Source: UBA4722 sp041690995
GTDB taxonomy: Bacteria > Pseudomonadota > Gammaproteobacteria > DSM-16500
Length of the DNA: 40,997 nt
NCBI GenBank assembly: GCA_041690995.1
Contig: JBEPVM010000008.1
Coordinates: 1 to 40,997 of the forward strand
Direction of reading: 5' to 3'
The notes under the pieces are model-generated. The model had not been told where the DNA came from. It ran no database searches and was given only the letters and a program-made list of their open reading frames with translations. This document shows, in pieces, positions 40,974 through 40,997 of this stretch. The translations under genes and the position numbers were made by a program. Within the stretch, counting starts at the first letter, position 1, and each line of letters begins with the position of its first letter.

Positions 40974-40997
40974 CCCATTTTGACATGCAACTAAACC

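Overview
The window reads as chromosomal DNA of an AT-rich gammaproteobacterium. Housekeeping proteins (IleS, SecA, LepA, RNase III, Era, NrdA/B, GltA, Mpl) and a type IV pilus cluster look gammaproteobacterial. Base composition, compact operons and several lineage-restricted small or coiled-coil proteins suggest an intracellular or amoeba-associated lineage such as Legionellales (Coxiella/Rickettsiella/Aquicella-like). That placement is inferred from style, not from an alignment.

Region 1 (1-5170) is the right end of an integrated genetic island. It holds a frameshifted, window-truncated single-strand DNA-binding protein gene, a complete type IV (AbiE) toxin-antitoxin pair, an AlpA-type regulator, a second AbiEi-family antitoxin without a toxin beside it, and a P4-type tyrosine integrase that ends next to the 3' end of ssrA (tmRNA). 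The tmRNA (5167-5597, minus) is intact and encodes an unusually long, 29-residue tag. smpB follows directly.

Region 2 (6117-12790) holds ratA-rnfH, bamE, and the lspA-ileS-ribF cluster, followed by an unrecognised coiled-coil gene with its own good promoter. Region 3 (12368-20326) holds mutT, secA, a universal-stress-like gene, a FixL/FixJ-like two-component pair, mpl, and a small membrane protein whose C-terminus is encoded by an 11-base homopolymer. Region 4 (20463-24589) is the translationally coupled lepA-lepB-rnc-era operon.

Region 5 (24600-29904) is mixed: a truncated Xre/HigA-like antitoxin remnant, a hotdog thioesterase, sdhE-ygfX, a thioredoxin-fold protein, a FadL-like porin coupled to a small beta-barrel protein, and a 348-residue orphan. 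Region 6 (29995-35285) is gltA and the nrdAB operon. Region 7 (35567-36545) carries two small envelope proteins and hairpins. Region 8 (36637-40704) is coaE-pilD-pilC-pilB-pilA, in which PilB lacks the usual N-terminal domain and pilA begins at GTG followed by an A10 tract.

The most unusual points are the long, apparently internally repeated tmRNA tag, the island at ssrA with two distinct AbiEi proteins but one AbiEii toxin, and three genes with mononucleotide tracts placed where slippage would change the product. I found no wholly new multi-gene system that I could defend.
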